Source: Sphingomonas_D zeicaulis
GTDB lineage: Bacteria > Pseudomonadota > Alphaproteobacteria > Sphingomonadales > Sphingomonadaceae
DNA: 64,000 bases
Direction of reading: 5' to 3'
Assembly: GCF_050433225.1 (NCBI RefSeq)
Contig: NZ_JBNPXQ010000008.1
Location: 124,001-188,000, forward strand
Positions 35,146-44,053 of the stretch are shown piece after piece. The notes beneath the pieces are model-generated. The model made no database searches. It was not told where the DNA came from and saw only the letters and a list, made by a program, of their open reading frames with translations. A program made the translations under genes and the position numbers. Each line of letters opens with the position of its first letter. Position 1 is the first letter of the stretch.

Positions 35146-37197
35146 TCATGCCGCGGCGCCTTCGGCTATGGGTTTCTCCGCCATCAGCGCGGCGAACACC
35201 TCTTCCGGCTTGATGTGGCGAAGGCAGGCGAAGTCCTTTGCACATTCTTCAGCCCGGGTGATGGCGCAGCCCGCGCACGGAATGCGGCGGCTGATGATTG
35301 ATCCGGCGTTTTCCTGCCCCCACTCGTTCCAGTTCAGCCGCGCCATGTGCAGGCTGACGGCATGCGTGCCGCGCAATGCAGCAAGATGCTTTGGCCCGGA
35401 ATCATTGCCGACGAAGCCCTGTGCGAAGCTCAACATCGCATCAAACTCGTCGAATGACATCTTGCCGACGATGCGCAGCAATCGCGGGTGCGACAGCTGC
35501 GTCTCGGAAAAAGAATCATAGGCCGCAGCATCGTCCGCCATGACGACAATCTTCAACGCTGTGCGCTCAAGGATCAATGCCACCAGCGCGGCAAAATGCG
35601 GCCAGCGACTGAATGCCAGACGGGCGCCCGTATGCAGGACGACATATTCGTCTGCCCGACCGATGCCGAACCGCTTCAAGATCGAGCGGGACAGATCGTC
35701 GCGTTGGACGGGAACCGTCCCGCTGTCGATCATCGTCGCCAGCCGGTCGATCAGTGCCACCGTATTGCCTGATGGCGGCGTGCGTTCCAGCGCGTTGACG
35801 GGATCGCGCGCATGACTCTCATAGCCGGCCGACAGCCATGGCGAGATTCGCTCGTTGAAACCGTAGAGAAAACGCGCTCCGGAGAGTTTGAGCAGCGGCC
35901 GGGAAGCGGAACTCTCGCTGAGGTCGATGGCCAAATCGAAATCGAAGGCGGCGAGCCGGGATTTCAATGCCACTTGGTCTTGGGGAGACATCACGCGGCG
36001 GCCTCCACCGGGTACCTCGGGAAAGTCTATCAGGATGATGTGATCAAATAGCCCCAACGAACGGGCGAGGTCAGCATTGGCGCCGGTCAGCAGCCCGACC
36101 AATTGCGCATCGGGCAGCAACGCTCTCAGCTTTCTGAGCGCTGGCACGGAAATGACGAGATCACCGAGTTGGTCGACCCGCTGGATCAGCACGTTGCGCG
36201 GCGCTTCGGCGAAAATCGATCGGCGGGCTGAACGGATTGCGCTTGGGGCGGCGTTGATCGCTACTTCCAGGCCTTCGCCAAGGTCGTCGAGCGGGCCGAC
36301 CACGGCATCCGAGTCGGGATGATCCGCCGAATGCAGTGCCGGGTGCACCACGATCATGTCTTTCCACGAAAAGGCGCCCGCTTTGCCTCTGCATCGAATT
36401 TCGAGATTGTAGCAGCCGGAGCCGTACTGCGAGAAATCGTGCCAGATATTGAAGGTGGTTTTGTCCGTCACCTCCACGCCGACCGATCCTGCCCCCGCTT
36501 CGGCGGAATCGAACACTGTTTCGCCATCGATCAGCATGACGACCGCCATGTCGCTTCCGGCGCCGATGCAGTGGCCGCGCACCGCTTCCACTCCGCGCAT
36601 GACGCGCGCGCCCCAATGGCCGCGTACGTGGCGCGCCCCTACATGCAGCATTTGGATTCCGGGCATGCGCATGCCGGAAGATAACTTTTCCCGCGGGAAA
36701 AGTTCAGGCGCGAGCTGACTGATATCAACCGGTGTGACCGCCGCAGCGGTATCGGTCGGGTCCGGTTCGGCGGCGGCAAGCTCGCGCTCGGCGTCAGCGA
36801 AATCGGGCTTCAGTTCAAGTGCGCGGCGATAGGCCTCGACGGAGAGGTCGGGACGTCGTGCAACCTTGTAGAAATGGCCGAGCTGCAGCGCGACATCGGG
36901 ATTGTTTGGCGTGAGCCGCTTCGCGGCGAGATAATGATGCTCGGCGCCCGCCAGATCGCCCATCTCCTTCATCATATGCCCGCATTGCATATGAATGCGG
37001 GCACGGCGCGGGGCGAAGCGGAGCGCTTCTTGATAAAGCGCTGCCGCGATATCCATCCGCCCTTGGTCTCGCGCGAGACCCGCGCGTTTCGAAAGGCCAT
37101 GGGCGACGCCCCAGGGTGTCAACGCGAAGAGGCGCAGGGCTGCTGCGCGCACTGATTTCATCATGGGGTTCGGCCGATCGGGCAGGTCGCGCAACAT
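35146..37197 (-). CDS. TPR-GT9 glycosyltransferase (heptosyltransferase-like), second copy
   Basis: 683 residues: N-terminal TPR region (about 35-150), a beta-rich middle segment (about 190-290, TTFNIWHDFSQYGSGCYNLEIRC), and a C-terminal GT9 domain (about 310-683) with NVLIQRVDQLGDLVISVPALRKL, GLLTGANADLARSLGLFD and FVGNDSGPKHLAALRGT, the nucleotide-sugar site of heptosyltransferases. The end carries Cys641-x2-Cys644-x7-Cys652-x5-Cys658. Clearly paralogous to the gene just upstream. GT9 usually transfers ADP-heptose, and hldE is three genes away. The acceptor is unknown. ATG 37164 is an alternative start. Confidence 0.85.
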   Translation of the reverse strand: MLRDLPDRPNPMMKSVRAAALRLFALTPWGVAHGLSKRAGLARDQGRMDIAAALYQEALRFAPRRARIHMQCGHMMKEMGDLAGAEHHYLAAKRLTPNNPDVALQLGHFYKVARRPDLSVEAYRRALELKPDFADAERELAAAEPDPTDTAAAVTPVDISQLAPELFPREKLSSGMRMPGIQMLHVGARHVRGHWGARVMRGVEAVRGHCIGAGSDMAVVMLIDGETVFDSAEAGAGSVGVEVTDKTTFNIWHDFSQYGSGCYNLEIRCRGKAGAFSWKDMIVVHPALHSADHPDSDAVVGPLDDLGEGLEVAINAAPSAIRSARRSIFAEAPRNVLIQRVDQLGDLVISVPALRKLRALLPDAQLVGLLTGANADLARSLGLFDHIILIDFPEVPGGGRRVMSPQDQVALKSRLAAFDFDLAIDLSESSASRPLLKLSGARFLYGFNERISPWLSAGYESHARDPVNALERTPPSGNTVALIDRLATMIDSGTVPVQRDDLSRSILKRFGIGRADEYVVLHTGARLAFSRWPHFAALVALILERTALKIVVMADDAAAYDSFSETQLSHPRLLRIVGKMSFDEFDAMLSFAQGFVGNDSGPKHLAALRGTHAVSLHMARLNWNEWGQENAGSIISRRIPCAGCAITRAEECAKDFACLRHIKPEEVFAALMAEKPIAEGAAA

Positions 37198-37221
37198 GGC
37201 ATGGAAAATGAGCCTGCGCCT

Positions 37222-39309
37222 TCAGAGGTGCTTCATCACGGCGTCATAGACTTCCTGCGTGCGGATGTCGGCAATACACGTGAAATCCTTGCCACATTCG
37301 TCGGCCTCGTGGAAGATCAGGCAACCCTGGCAGGGCACCTTGCGGCTGATGATCGATCCGAGGTTCTCCTGCCCCCATTCTGTCCAGTTGATCCGTGCGG
37401 TGAACAGCGTCACGGCCGGCACACCGCGCAAGGAGGCCAGATGCTTCGGCCCGGAATCGTTGCCGACCAGCACTTTCGCAAAGCTGACGAAGGCGTCAAA
37501 ATGGGCGAAGGGCAAGCGTTGATCTAGGTAGATCACGCGCGACGACGCAAGCAGTTCGGGTGAAAATGTCGCCCTGACAGCGGGATCTTCCGTCATCATG
37601 ACGATCTTCAAGTCAGTTTTAGCAAGCAGCATGGCCGCCAGCGCGGCGTAATGCGGCCACCGGCTGAAGATGATGCGCGCGCCCATATGCAGAACTGCAT
37701 AATCCTCGGCGACATCGAGGCCGTAGGACGTGAGCATTTCACGTGTGAGATCCTCGCGCCGGATAACGGGCGCTGATTCCTTCAACGCCGCACCCAGAGC
37801 CTCGATCATCGCCAGCACCTTCGTTGAATGCGGCACGATATCGAGGCCGCTCCAGCGATCGTGGCTGTTGAACGTGAAATCCGTCGTCAGCCACGGCCAG
37901 TCGCCGCCGCCAGGGCCATAGGTGAAGGCCGCGCCAGACAGCATCAGCAATTCGCGGGAAACGTTCGACTGGGCGAGATCCATCGCGATATCGAACGCAT
38001 AGGGCGCCAATTGCGAGCGCAGGGCCTCCTGCGCTGCGATCGGCATCAAGCGCCGCCGCTCGACGGTGTCGTCCGGGAAGTCGACGACGATGATCTCGTC
38101 GAACAGGTCGAGCGTGCGGGCGAGTTCGGCGTTGGCGCCGGTCAGCAAACCCACGATGCGCGCGCCCGGCGCGATCTCGCGAAGCCGCCGCATCGCCGGC
38201 ACGGACGCCACCATGTCGCCGAGCTGGTCTGTCCTGAGCACCAGAATATTGCGTACGCCGTTCGGGAACAGCGTGCGCCTGGCATCACGGACCATGCTCG
38301 GCCGTGTGCGGATCTGTTCGTCGATCAACCGCGAATCGTTGCGATCGACATTCACGAGGGCGTCAGAATTAGGATAGTCTGATTCCGCCACCGGATCAGC
38401 GACGACGATGCGGTCGTGGTGTGAGCGCGTCTTGCCGTCGGCGGTGAACAGCCGGATTTCCAGGGCGTGCAGCCCGCGCGTAAAGCGCGTGAAGTCGAGC
38501 CAGATGTTGAACACATATTTGCGCGTGCGCTGCTCGTCACGCTCCAGATGGACCTTGAACCCGCCCTTCACCGGGCCGCGATAGATCGCCAGCCCGTCCA
38601 GCAGGATCTGCGCCTCCACGATCGGTTCGCGCGCGATCGCGAAGCCATGGATCGCCTCGATACCCCGCATGGTCCGGCGGATGCCCCAGAAGCCCGATTC
38701 GCGCCGTCCCAGCCGCTTGAGGGCGATGCGCTCCGCATGCATCGTCAGCAGTTCATCAGGCGATTTCGGCGCCAAGTTGGGCGCCAGCCGGCCGATCTGA
38801 TCGGCCCGGCTCAGCGCCAGAACCTCGCCTCGGAAGCTGGACAACGCGTCCAGCGCGGCAGGATGGGCATAGTCGATATCAGTTGCCGAGGGCATGGCGC
38901 CGCCACCGGACCAGCCCTGTTCCTGCAGATTGGCCAGTTCGGTCTTCGGCTCCGCCCAGTCTGGTGACAGCGCCGCTGCGCGGCCATATTCTTCGGCCGC
39001 CTGCTCGATATCGCCGAACGTCTTGTAGAAATGCCCCATCTGCAACGCGAGATCGGCATCCTTGGGCAATTGTTCGCAGGCCGCCTTGTAGTGCCGCAGC
39101 GCCGCTTCGAGATCCCCGGATTCCTTGCGCATATGGCCGCACTGCACGCGGAGATGGGCATGGCTTGGCCGCAGCCGCGAGGCTTCCTCGAACAGCGCTG
39201 CCGCCTCGGCATGGCGGCCGGCATCGCGGGCGGCATCGCCGCGCGCGATCAGCTGTCGTGAGAGCTTGCGCGTGCTGAGCGGCAGGCGTTGAGCGATCTG
39301 GCGGATCAT
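37222..39309 (-). CDS. TPR-GT9 glycosyltransferase (heptosyltransferase-like), first copy
   Basis: 695 residues with the same layout: TPR region (about 20-130; RVQCGHMRKESGDLEAALRHYKAACEQLP, LALQMGHFYKTFGDIEQAAEEYGRAA), middle beta segment (KYVFNIWLDFTRFTRGLHALEIRL), and GT9 domain (NILVLRTDQLGDMVASVPAMRRLRE; VGNDSGPKHLASLRGV). Four C-terminal cysteines at 660, 663, 672 and 678 (PCQGC ... ECGKDFTC). ATG 39309 overlaps the hldE stop (ATGA), so it is translationally coupled to ADP-heptose synthesis. The longer upstream frame lies inside hldE and is rejected. Confidence 0.88.
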   Translation of the reverse strand: MIRQIAQRLPLSTRKLSRQLIARGDAARDAGRHAEAAALFEEASRLRPSHAHLRVQCGHMRKESGDLEAALRHYKAACEQLPKDADLALQMGHFYKTFGDIEQAAEEYGRAAALSPDWAEPKTELANLQEQGWSGGGAMPSATDIDYAHPAALDALSSFRGEVLALSRADQIGRLAPNLAPKSPDELLTMHAERIALKRLGRRESGFWGIRRTMRGIEAIHGFAIAREPIVEAQILLDGLAIYRGPVKGGFKVHLERDEQRTRKYVFNIWLDFTRFTRGLHALEIRLFTADGKTRSHHDRIVVADPVAESDYPNSDALVNVDRNDSRLIDEQIRTRPSMVRDARRTLFPNGVRNILVLRTDQLGDMVASVPAMRRLREIAPGARIVGLLTGANAELARTLDLFDEIIVVDFPDDTVERRRLMPIAAQEALRSQLAPYAFDIAMDLAQSNVSRELLMLSGAAFTYGPGGGDWPWLTTDFTFNSHDRWSGLDIVPHSTKVLAMIEALGAALKESAPVIRREDLTREMLTSYGLDVAEDYAVLHMGARIIFSRWPHYAALAAMLLAKTDLKIVMMTEDPAVRATFSPELLASSRVIYLDQRLPFAHFDAFVSFAKVLVGNDSGPKHLASLRGVPAVTLFTARINWTEWGQENLGSIISRKVPCQGCLIFHEADECGKDFTCIADIRTQEVYDAVMKHL

Positions 39310-40796
39310 CGAGCGACTTCCTGACGGGCGGGTGGTCCGCTGCGCGCGATCAGCGAGCTGGTAGAATGGCCATCGGCGAAGCTGGAAAGCAGCACCCGGC
39401 CGCCCCGCGCCTTCACGATATCGGCACCGACCACCTGATCCTCGGAATAGTCGCTGCCTTTCACAAGAAGGTCGGGTTGGAGCGCCTCGATCACCTCGCG
39501 CGGTGTGTCCTCGCTGAAGAGGATGACTGCGGCGACCCCCTTGATCGCGCCCATCACCGCCGCGCGCGCGCGTTCGTCCTGGATCGGACGGGTGCTGCCC
39601 TTCAGCCGGCGCACGGAGGTGTCCGCATTGAGCGCGACGATCAGGCGGTCGCAATTGGCCGAGGCCTGGGCGAGCAGCGACACATGCCCCGGATGGAGCA
39701 GGTCGAAACAGCCGTTGGTGAAGCCGACGGTCAGTTTCTCCGCCTCCCACCGCCGCCGCAGCGCAGCCGCATCCTCGAGAGAGAGCAGCCGGCCATCAGC
39801 GATGTCCGAACCGCCGCCGTCGGACAACTGGGTCGCCGCGAGCTCGTCCCGGCTCACCGTCGCCGTACCGAGCTTCGACACGACAATGCCGGCGGCGTGA
39901 TTGGCCATCCGCATTGCCTCGGTCACGGGCGTGCCCGCGGCCAGCGCCGCGGCCAGCACCGCGACGACGGTGTCGCCGGCACCTGAAACGTCGAACACGT
40001 CCTGTGCGACCGTCGGCAGATGGATCGGTGTGCCCTGCCGCGGGAAGAATGACATGCCCTTCTCCGACCGCGTGAGAAGGATATCGGCGCCTGTCGCTTC
40101 ATGCGCGCGCGCAGAGGCGGCAGCTGCCTGCTCGTCGGTTTCGCACGGATGCTGGGTGGCGTCGCTCAGCTCCTTGCGATTCGGGGTGAGGATGGTCGCG
40201 CCCCGATAGGCTGCGAAATCCCTTCGCTTGGGATCGACCAGAACCTTCTTCCCGGCCGCGTTGCAATGGTCGATCACGGCACGCAGCAGGCCGGGCGAAC
40301 ACACGCCCTTGCCGTAGTCGGAAACGAGAACGATGTCGGTCCGGTCGATCGCATCGCGCGCCGCCGCGATGAGTCTCTGTTCGACGCGGGGCGTGAGCGC
40401 GACGATATCCTCATGATCGACGCGCACGATCTGCTGATGCGCGCCGATCACGCGCAGCTTGCGCGTAGTGCGTCGATCGTCGGTGGCGACGAGCCCGCTG
40501 CAATCCACTTCGCCGACGATTTCAAGGCAGCGCAGCAGGTCTTCGCGGATCGCATCCTGCCCGACTAGGCCCACCAGGCTCGTGCGAACGTCAAGCGCGG
40601 CAAGGTTCGCCGCGACGTTCGCCGCGCCGCCCGGCACGGATTTTTCGGAAAGCACCCGCATGACCGGAACGGGCGCCTCCGGCGAGATGCGACTGACTTC
40701 GCCTGACATGTAGCAGTCGAGCATGACGTCACCGATGACGGCAACGCGAATGGAGGGGAACTGGTCCAAATGGATATTCATGACGGATCCGGACAT
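39306..40796 (-). CDS. hldE: Bifunctional heptose-7-phosphate kinase / heptose-1-phosphate adenylyltransferase HldE
   Basis: 496 residues, two fused enzymes of ADP-heptose synthesis. The N-terminal ribokinase-like domain (VAVIGDVMLDCYMSGEVSRISPEAPVPVMRV; DVSGAGDTVVAVLAAALAAG with the catalytic Asp) phosphorylates C1 of D-glycero-D-manno-heptose 7-phosphate. The C-terminal nucleotidyltransferase domain (FTNGCFDLLHPGHVSLLAQAS, HxGH) adenylates the 1-phosphate. ATG 40781 (MNIHLDQ) is a second possible start. It lies between the AGE epimerase (6-nt gap) and the first TPR-GT9 gene (4-nt overlap). Confidence 0.95.
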   Translation of the reverse strand: MSGSVMNIHLDQFPSIRVAVIGDVMLDCYMSGEVSRISPEAPVPVMRVLSEKSVPGGAANVAANLAALDVRTSLVGLVGQDAIREDLLRCLEIVGEVDCSGLVATDDRRTTRKLRVIGAHQQIVRVDHEDIVALTPRVEQRLIAAARDAIDRTDIVLVSDYGKGVCSPGLLRAVIDHCNAAGKKVLVDPKRRDFAAYRGATILTPNRKELSDATQHPCETDEQAAAASARAHEATGADILLTRSEKGMSFFPRQGTPIHLPTVAQDVFDVSGAGDTVVAVLAAALAAGTPVTEAMRMANHAAGIVVSKLGTATVSRDELAATQLSDGGGSDIADGRLLSLEDAAALRRRWEAEKLTVGFTNGCFDLLHPGHVSLLAQASANCDRLIVALNADTSVRRLKGSTRPIQDERARAAVMGAIKGVAAVILFSEDTPREVIEALQPDLLVKGSDYSEDQVVGADIVKARGGRVLLSSFADGHSTSSLIARSGPPARQEVAR

Positions 40797-40802
40797 GATG
40801 GA

Positions 40803-42008
40803 TTATTCGGCCGCGACAGTCGCGAGGGGTTCATTCGCGAACAGCGCATCGGCTTCGGTGGCGGCGAGTGTCAGATGATAGAGCGAACTCGCCGGGATGT
40901 GGGAGACCGTCGGTTCGAGCATTGAATCGAGCTGGTCGATCCAGCCACCGGTGAACGGCTTGTCCAAGAAATGGGCGAGCAATGCCCCCGCCGCCGCATC
41001 GGCAAGGCCGCGCGCTTCGTGATCGCCGGCCTGGTAACGGACGCCTGCGGCCTTGATTGCCTCGGTGTGCGGCCAGATGCGGTGGGAGGATTTGGCGATG
41101 CTCCGGTCGACCCCGCGCAGTTCATCGACGATGACGCCGCCGGCGAGGACACCGTGCGCTCGCGCCACGGCGTAGAGCGGTTCGGCGAATGCGATCGACC
41201 GCATGCCCCCCAGGCGTCGATACTCGGCAAGCAGCCAGACCCATTCGAAATGATGACCGGGCTCGACCGCGTCGCGCTTGGCTTCATCCTGGTGCGGCGC
41301 CCAGTCCTCACCGAAATATTCCAGCAGCACGTCGTGCCGCCGGTCGAACAGGCGGGTATTGAACAAGTCGATCAGCGCATCGGCACGCGCAAGATATCCG
41401 CGGTCCGATGCCGCCTGGTGCAGAAACAGGCAGGATTCGAGCAGATGCATCAATGGATTCTGCCGCTTCGTCCCGTCCGCCGAAGGCACCGCATCGAACA
41501 GGCCGCCATGAACAGGGTCGGTCAACCGGCTGTCTATGAAGCGCAGCACCGCATCGGCTTCGTCGAGCCATGCCTTGTTGCCGTCGAGCCGGAAAAGTGC
41601 GGCCAGCGCGAACAGGATGAAGGCGTGTGCATAGGCATCGCGGACGCTCGATCCGGCGGTGGACCCTTCCGCCAAAGAGAAGCTGACGCTGGTGATTCTG
41701 CCATCGCGGAGCGCAAATTCGTCTAGAACATGGCGCATCGCGCGTTCGGCAAGCGGCGCCCCGTCAGCATACCAGCCGCGTCGGGCGGCGTCTGCATAGA
41801 CGTAGATCTGTCGAGCCTGCACCATGGCACGATGCGGCACCGATACGGGACGTCCATTCAGATCGAGCCGTTCGTGAAAGCGGCCCTTATCCGCATCGAA
41901 ACCCAGTACTGCCCAACGCGGGATCGCCACGTTGCGCACCCAATGGACATAGCCTGCGATCGGGTCGCGCGGCGACCTTGCTTCCGTTACTGGTGCCTTG
42001 TTCGTCAT
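40803..42008 (-). CDS. AGE family epimerase/isomerase
   Basis: 401 residues of the N-acylglucosamine 2-epimerase superfamily, an (alpha/alpha)6 barrel. Typical segments: VSVPHRAMVQARQIYVYADAARRGW, RDAYAHAFILFALAALFRL, NPLMHLLESCLFLHQA and EPGHHFEWVWLLAEYRRLG with catalytic histidines. The family interconverts aldoses and ketoses or 2-epimers, including mannose-6-phosphate isomerase-like enzymes. In this operon it presumably prepares a sugar precursor, but the substrate cannot be read. Four nt after gmhB. Confidence 0.88.
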   Translation of the reverse strand: MTNKAPVTEARSPRDPIAGYVHWVRNVAIPRWAVLGFDADKGRFHERLDLNGRPVSVPHRAMVQARQIYVYADAARRGWYADGAPLAERAMRHVLDEFALRDGRITSVSFSLAEGSTAGSSVRDAYAHAFILFALAALFRLDGNKAWLDEADAVLRFIDSRLTDPVHGGLFDAVPSADGTKRQNPLMHLLESCLFLHQAASDRGYLARADALIDLFNTRLFDRRHDVLLEYFGEDWAPHQDEAKRDAVEPGHHFEWVWLLAEYRRLGGMRSIAFAEPLYAVARAHGVLAGGVIVDELRGVDRSIAKSSHRIWPHTEAIKAAGVRYQAGDHEARGLADAAAGALLAHFLDKPFTGGWIDQLDSMLEPTVSHIPASSLYHLTLAATEADALFANEPLATVAAE

Positions 42009-42012
42009 CGCA

Positions 42013-42564
42013 TCAAGCCCGCGTGCCGGCAGGGGCGGCGTGGCTGGCGAGGGCGTGGCGCACGGTCGCCGCGAGATCGCAGGTGTTGGTATCGACGAGG
42101 ATGCCTGCTATGCCCGCTGCCTCGGCCGCGGCGATGTCTCGCGGGTGATCGCCGATCATGAAGCTGCGCTGCACGTCGATGCTCCATTCCTTCATCGCGC
42201 GCAGAATCATTCCGGGCTGGGGTTTGCGATCGAAATGTTCGGTAGCAAAGCGCGGAACGCTGCCGTCAGGATGAAATGGGCAATAATAGAAATCGTCGAT
42301 ATGTGCGGCGTTATCTGCCAGGACTGCATTCATATGCTCGTGAAACAACTTGACGTCCTCTTCTCCGAACAGTCCCCTCGCAACGCCTGACTGGTTGGTG
42401 ATGACGATCACCCGATATCCGGCGGCGTTGAGCAGACGCACCGCCTGCACGGCCGTCCGCGTGAATTCCAGGTCCTGCGGACGGTAGACGTAGCCGCGAT
42501 CGATGTTCAACACTCCGTCCCGGTCGAGAAACGCCGCCGGTGAACGCCCCATGGTGGAACTCAA
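42013..42564 (-). CDS. gmhB: D-glycero-beta-D-manno-heptose-1,7-bisphosphate 7-phosphatase
   Basis: 183-residue HAD phosphatase. Motif I FLDRDGVLNIDRGYVYRPQDLEF (Asp14 and Asp16), motif II ITNQSGVARG, motif III lysine in DRKPQPGM and motif IV MIGDHPRDIAAAEAAGI. It removes the C7 phosphate between the two HldE steps. Odd: the zinc loop reads C-P-F-H ... E-H-F-D-R-K-P, so the two later cysteines of classical GmhB are replaced by His and Asp. First gene of the leftward heptose operon. Confidence 0.92.
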   Translation of the reverse strand: MSSTMGRSPAAFLDRDGVLNIDRGYVYRPQDLEFTRTAVQAVRLLNAAGYRVIVITNQSGVARGLFGEEDVKLFHEHMNAVLADNAAHIDDFYYCPFHPDGSVPRFATEHFDRKPQPGMILRAMKEWSIDVQRSFMIGDHPRDIAAAEAAGIAGILVDTNTCDLAATVRHALASHAAPAGTRA

Positions 42565-42825
42565 CCCAAACTCCTAGTTCGATGCGCGCTCATGCTGAAG
42601 CCGGAGCGGGAGCTTGTAAACACGTCATTCAGAAACGGAAAGTCGCCTAACGACCTGCGCAGTTTGGTGGACCGGCGTGGCGGGCTCTTCATCGAAAATC
42701 CCATGCAGGTGTTGCGCCGGATCAGCTAACCAGCCATGGCTCGCGGGATCGCATCTCCTGCGGGTCGATGGATAGCGCAACGTCTGTGCTATTCATGGCG
42801 CTATTCGATGAGGATTGGAGAGTCT

Positions 42826-43995
42826 GTGCTCAGTGGAAATCTCGGCCATCACGATTCTGTTGATGGCAAGCAATGTTTGTTGACGAAGCGGGGCGACGCC
42901 GGCCACGCGCTTACCGGACCCTATGAAAAAGTCCTGCCCGGCCAGTATCGCGTGTCGTTCGAGGTGGCGCTGCGCACCCGCGTTACAAGCGAAGACGATC
43001 CTGTTTGCGTCGTGCTTGACGTGACGACGCATAACGGCGCCGTCACCTTGGCGCAGCGGGAGTTGCGCCAGTCCGAACTCGATACGCAGCTCGGCCGGTT
43101 TGATCTTGATTTCACCCTGCACGCTCTTCGGGAGCTTGAATATCGCGTCTATGCGACCGGTGCGGCAGCGCTGACTATTAGCGGCGAGGCGCGTGTCGAG
43201 CACCTCGGCGAGGCTGGCGCGATGCCGGAGATCGATGTCTACAAGCACAGCAACGATCCTGTAGAGATCGGCCATCAGGTGCGCGCGGTGCTGCGCTTGC
43301 TGCGGCCCTATGCATTGAAGGGCGTCGGCAAGATCCGTCTCGGCAATCTCTGCGATGGTGGCTATGTTTGCGTCGATGATTTCGCTGGATTGGATACAGC
43401 GCTATCGTTTGGCATCAATGACGACATCACGTGGGATTGCGCGGCCGCCGATCGCGGCATGACCATCCATCAGTTCGATCACACCGTTGAGGACCCTGCG
43501 CCGACCGACGGCAGGATGATTTTCCACAAGAAGATGATCACGCCAAACGAAAGCGAGACCACGCAGAACATCGCGGGCCTTGTGCGGCGGCTCGATAAGG
43601 GCCTTCAGCGGCCTAATATGATGCTGAAGATGGATATCGAGGCGCATGAGTGGGAAGTCATGCATTCCACGAGCGCAGAGGATCTGTCCCGTTTCTCGCA
43701 GATTGTGTGCGAGCTACATTATTTCCAGGCGCTCGATCACCCTGATTGGCGACGCTGGATGTATGACAGCCTGACCAAGCTCCATCAGCACTATGCGGTC
43801 GTGCATGTGCACGCCAATGTCTACGGGGGGCTGTCCAACATCTCGAACGTGGTTTTTCCCAATGTGCTCGAGGTCACGTTCGCCAATCGCGCGATCTACG
43901 AATTCGAGGAAACGGACGAGTTGTTCCCGACGCCGCTGGACACGCCGTGCGACGCGAAGCAGCCTGACATTTTTCTGGGCAATTTCAGGTTCTGA
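42826..43995 (+). CDS. FkbM-like methyltransferase-fold protein with an N-terminal beta domain
   Basis: About 390 residues. The N-terminal 130 residues look like a beta-sandwich (LPGQYRVSFEVALRTRV; VLDVTTHNG). The C-terminal half resembles FkbM/Methyltransf_21 proteins: LGNLCDGGYVCVDDFAGLDTALSFGINDDITWD, then MMLKMDIEAHEWEVMH. FkbM members methylate sugar hydroxyls, though some members may not be active. GTG 42826 has GGAGAG 5 nt upstream; ATG 42808 and 42736 are possible but lack one. It is divergent from gmhB and probably belongs to the same glycan system. Confidence 0.72.
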   Translation: MLSGNLGHHDSVDGKQCLLTKRGDAGHALTGPYEKVLPGQYRVSFEVALRTRVTSEDDPVCVVLDVTTHNGAVTLAQRELRQSELDTQLGRFDLDFTLHALRELEYRVYATGAAALTISGEARVEHLGEAGAMPEIDVYKHSNDPVEIGHQVRAVLRLLRPYALKGVGKIRLGNLCDGGYVCVDDFAGLDTALSFGINDDITWDCAAADRGMTIHQFDHTVEDPAPTDGRMIFHKKMITPNESETTQNIAGLVRRLDKGLQRPNMMLKMDIEAHEWEVMHSTSAEDLSRFSQIVCELHYFQALDHPDWRRWMYDSLTKLHQHYAVVHVHANVYGGLSNISNVVFPNVLEVTFANRAIYEFEETDELFPTPLDTPCDAKQPDIFLGNFRF

Positions 43996-44053
43996 GCCGG
44001 TCTTGCATGGTCGGCAGCGATCAGGAGGTGGTGTCGACTATCGCTTTTTTCAC

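Noticed and set aside
42556..42579. EcfG promoter between gmhB and the FkbM-like gene
   Set aside because: GGAAC and GTT are present but the spacing is one nt too short and the -10 element has AGTT.
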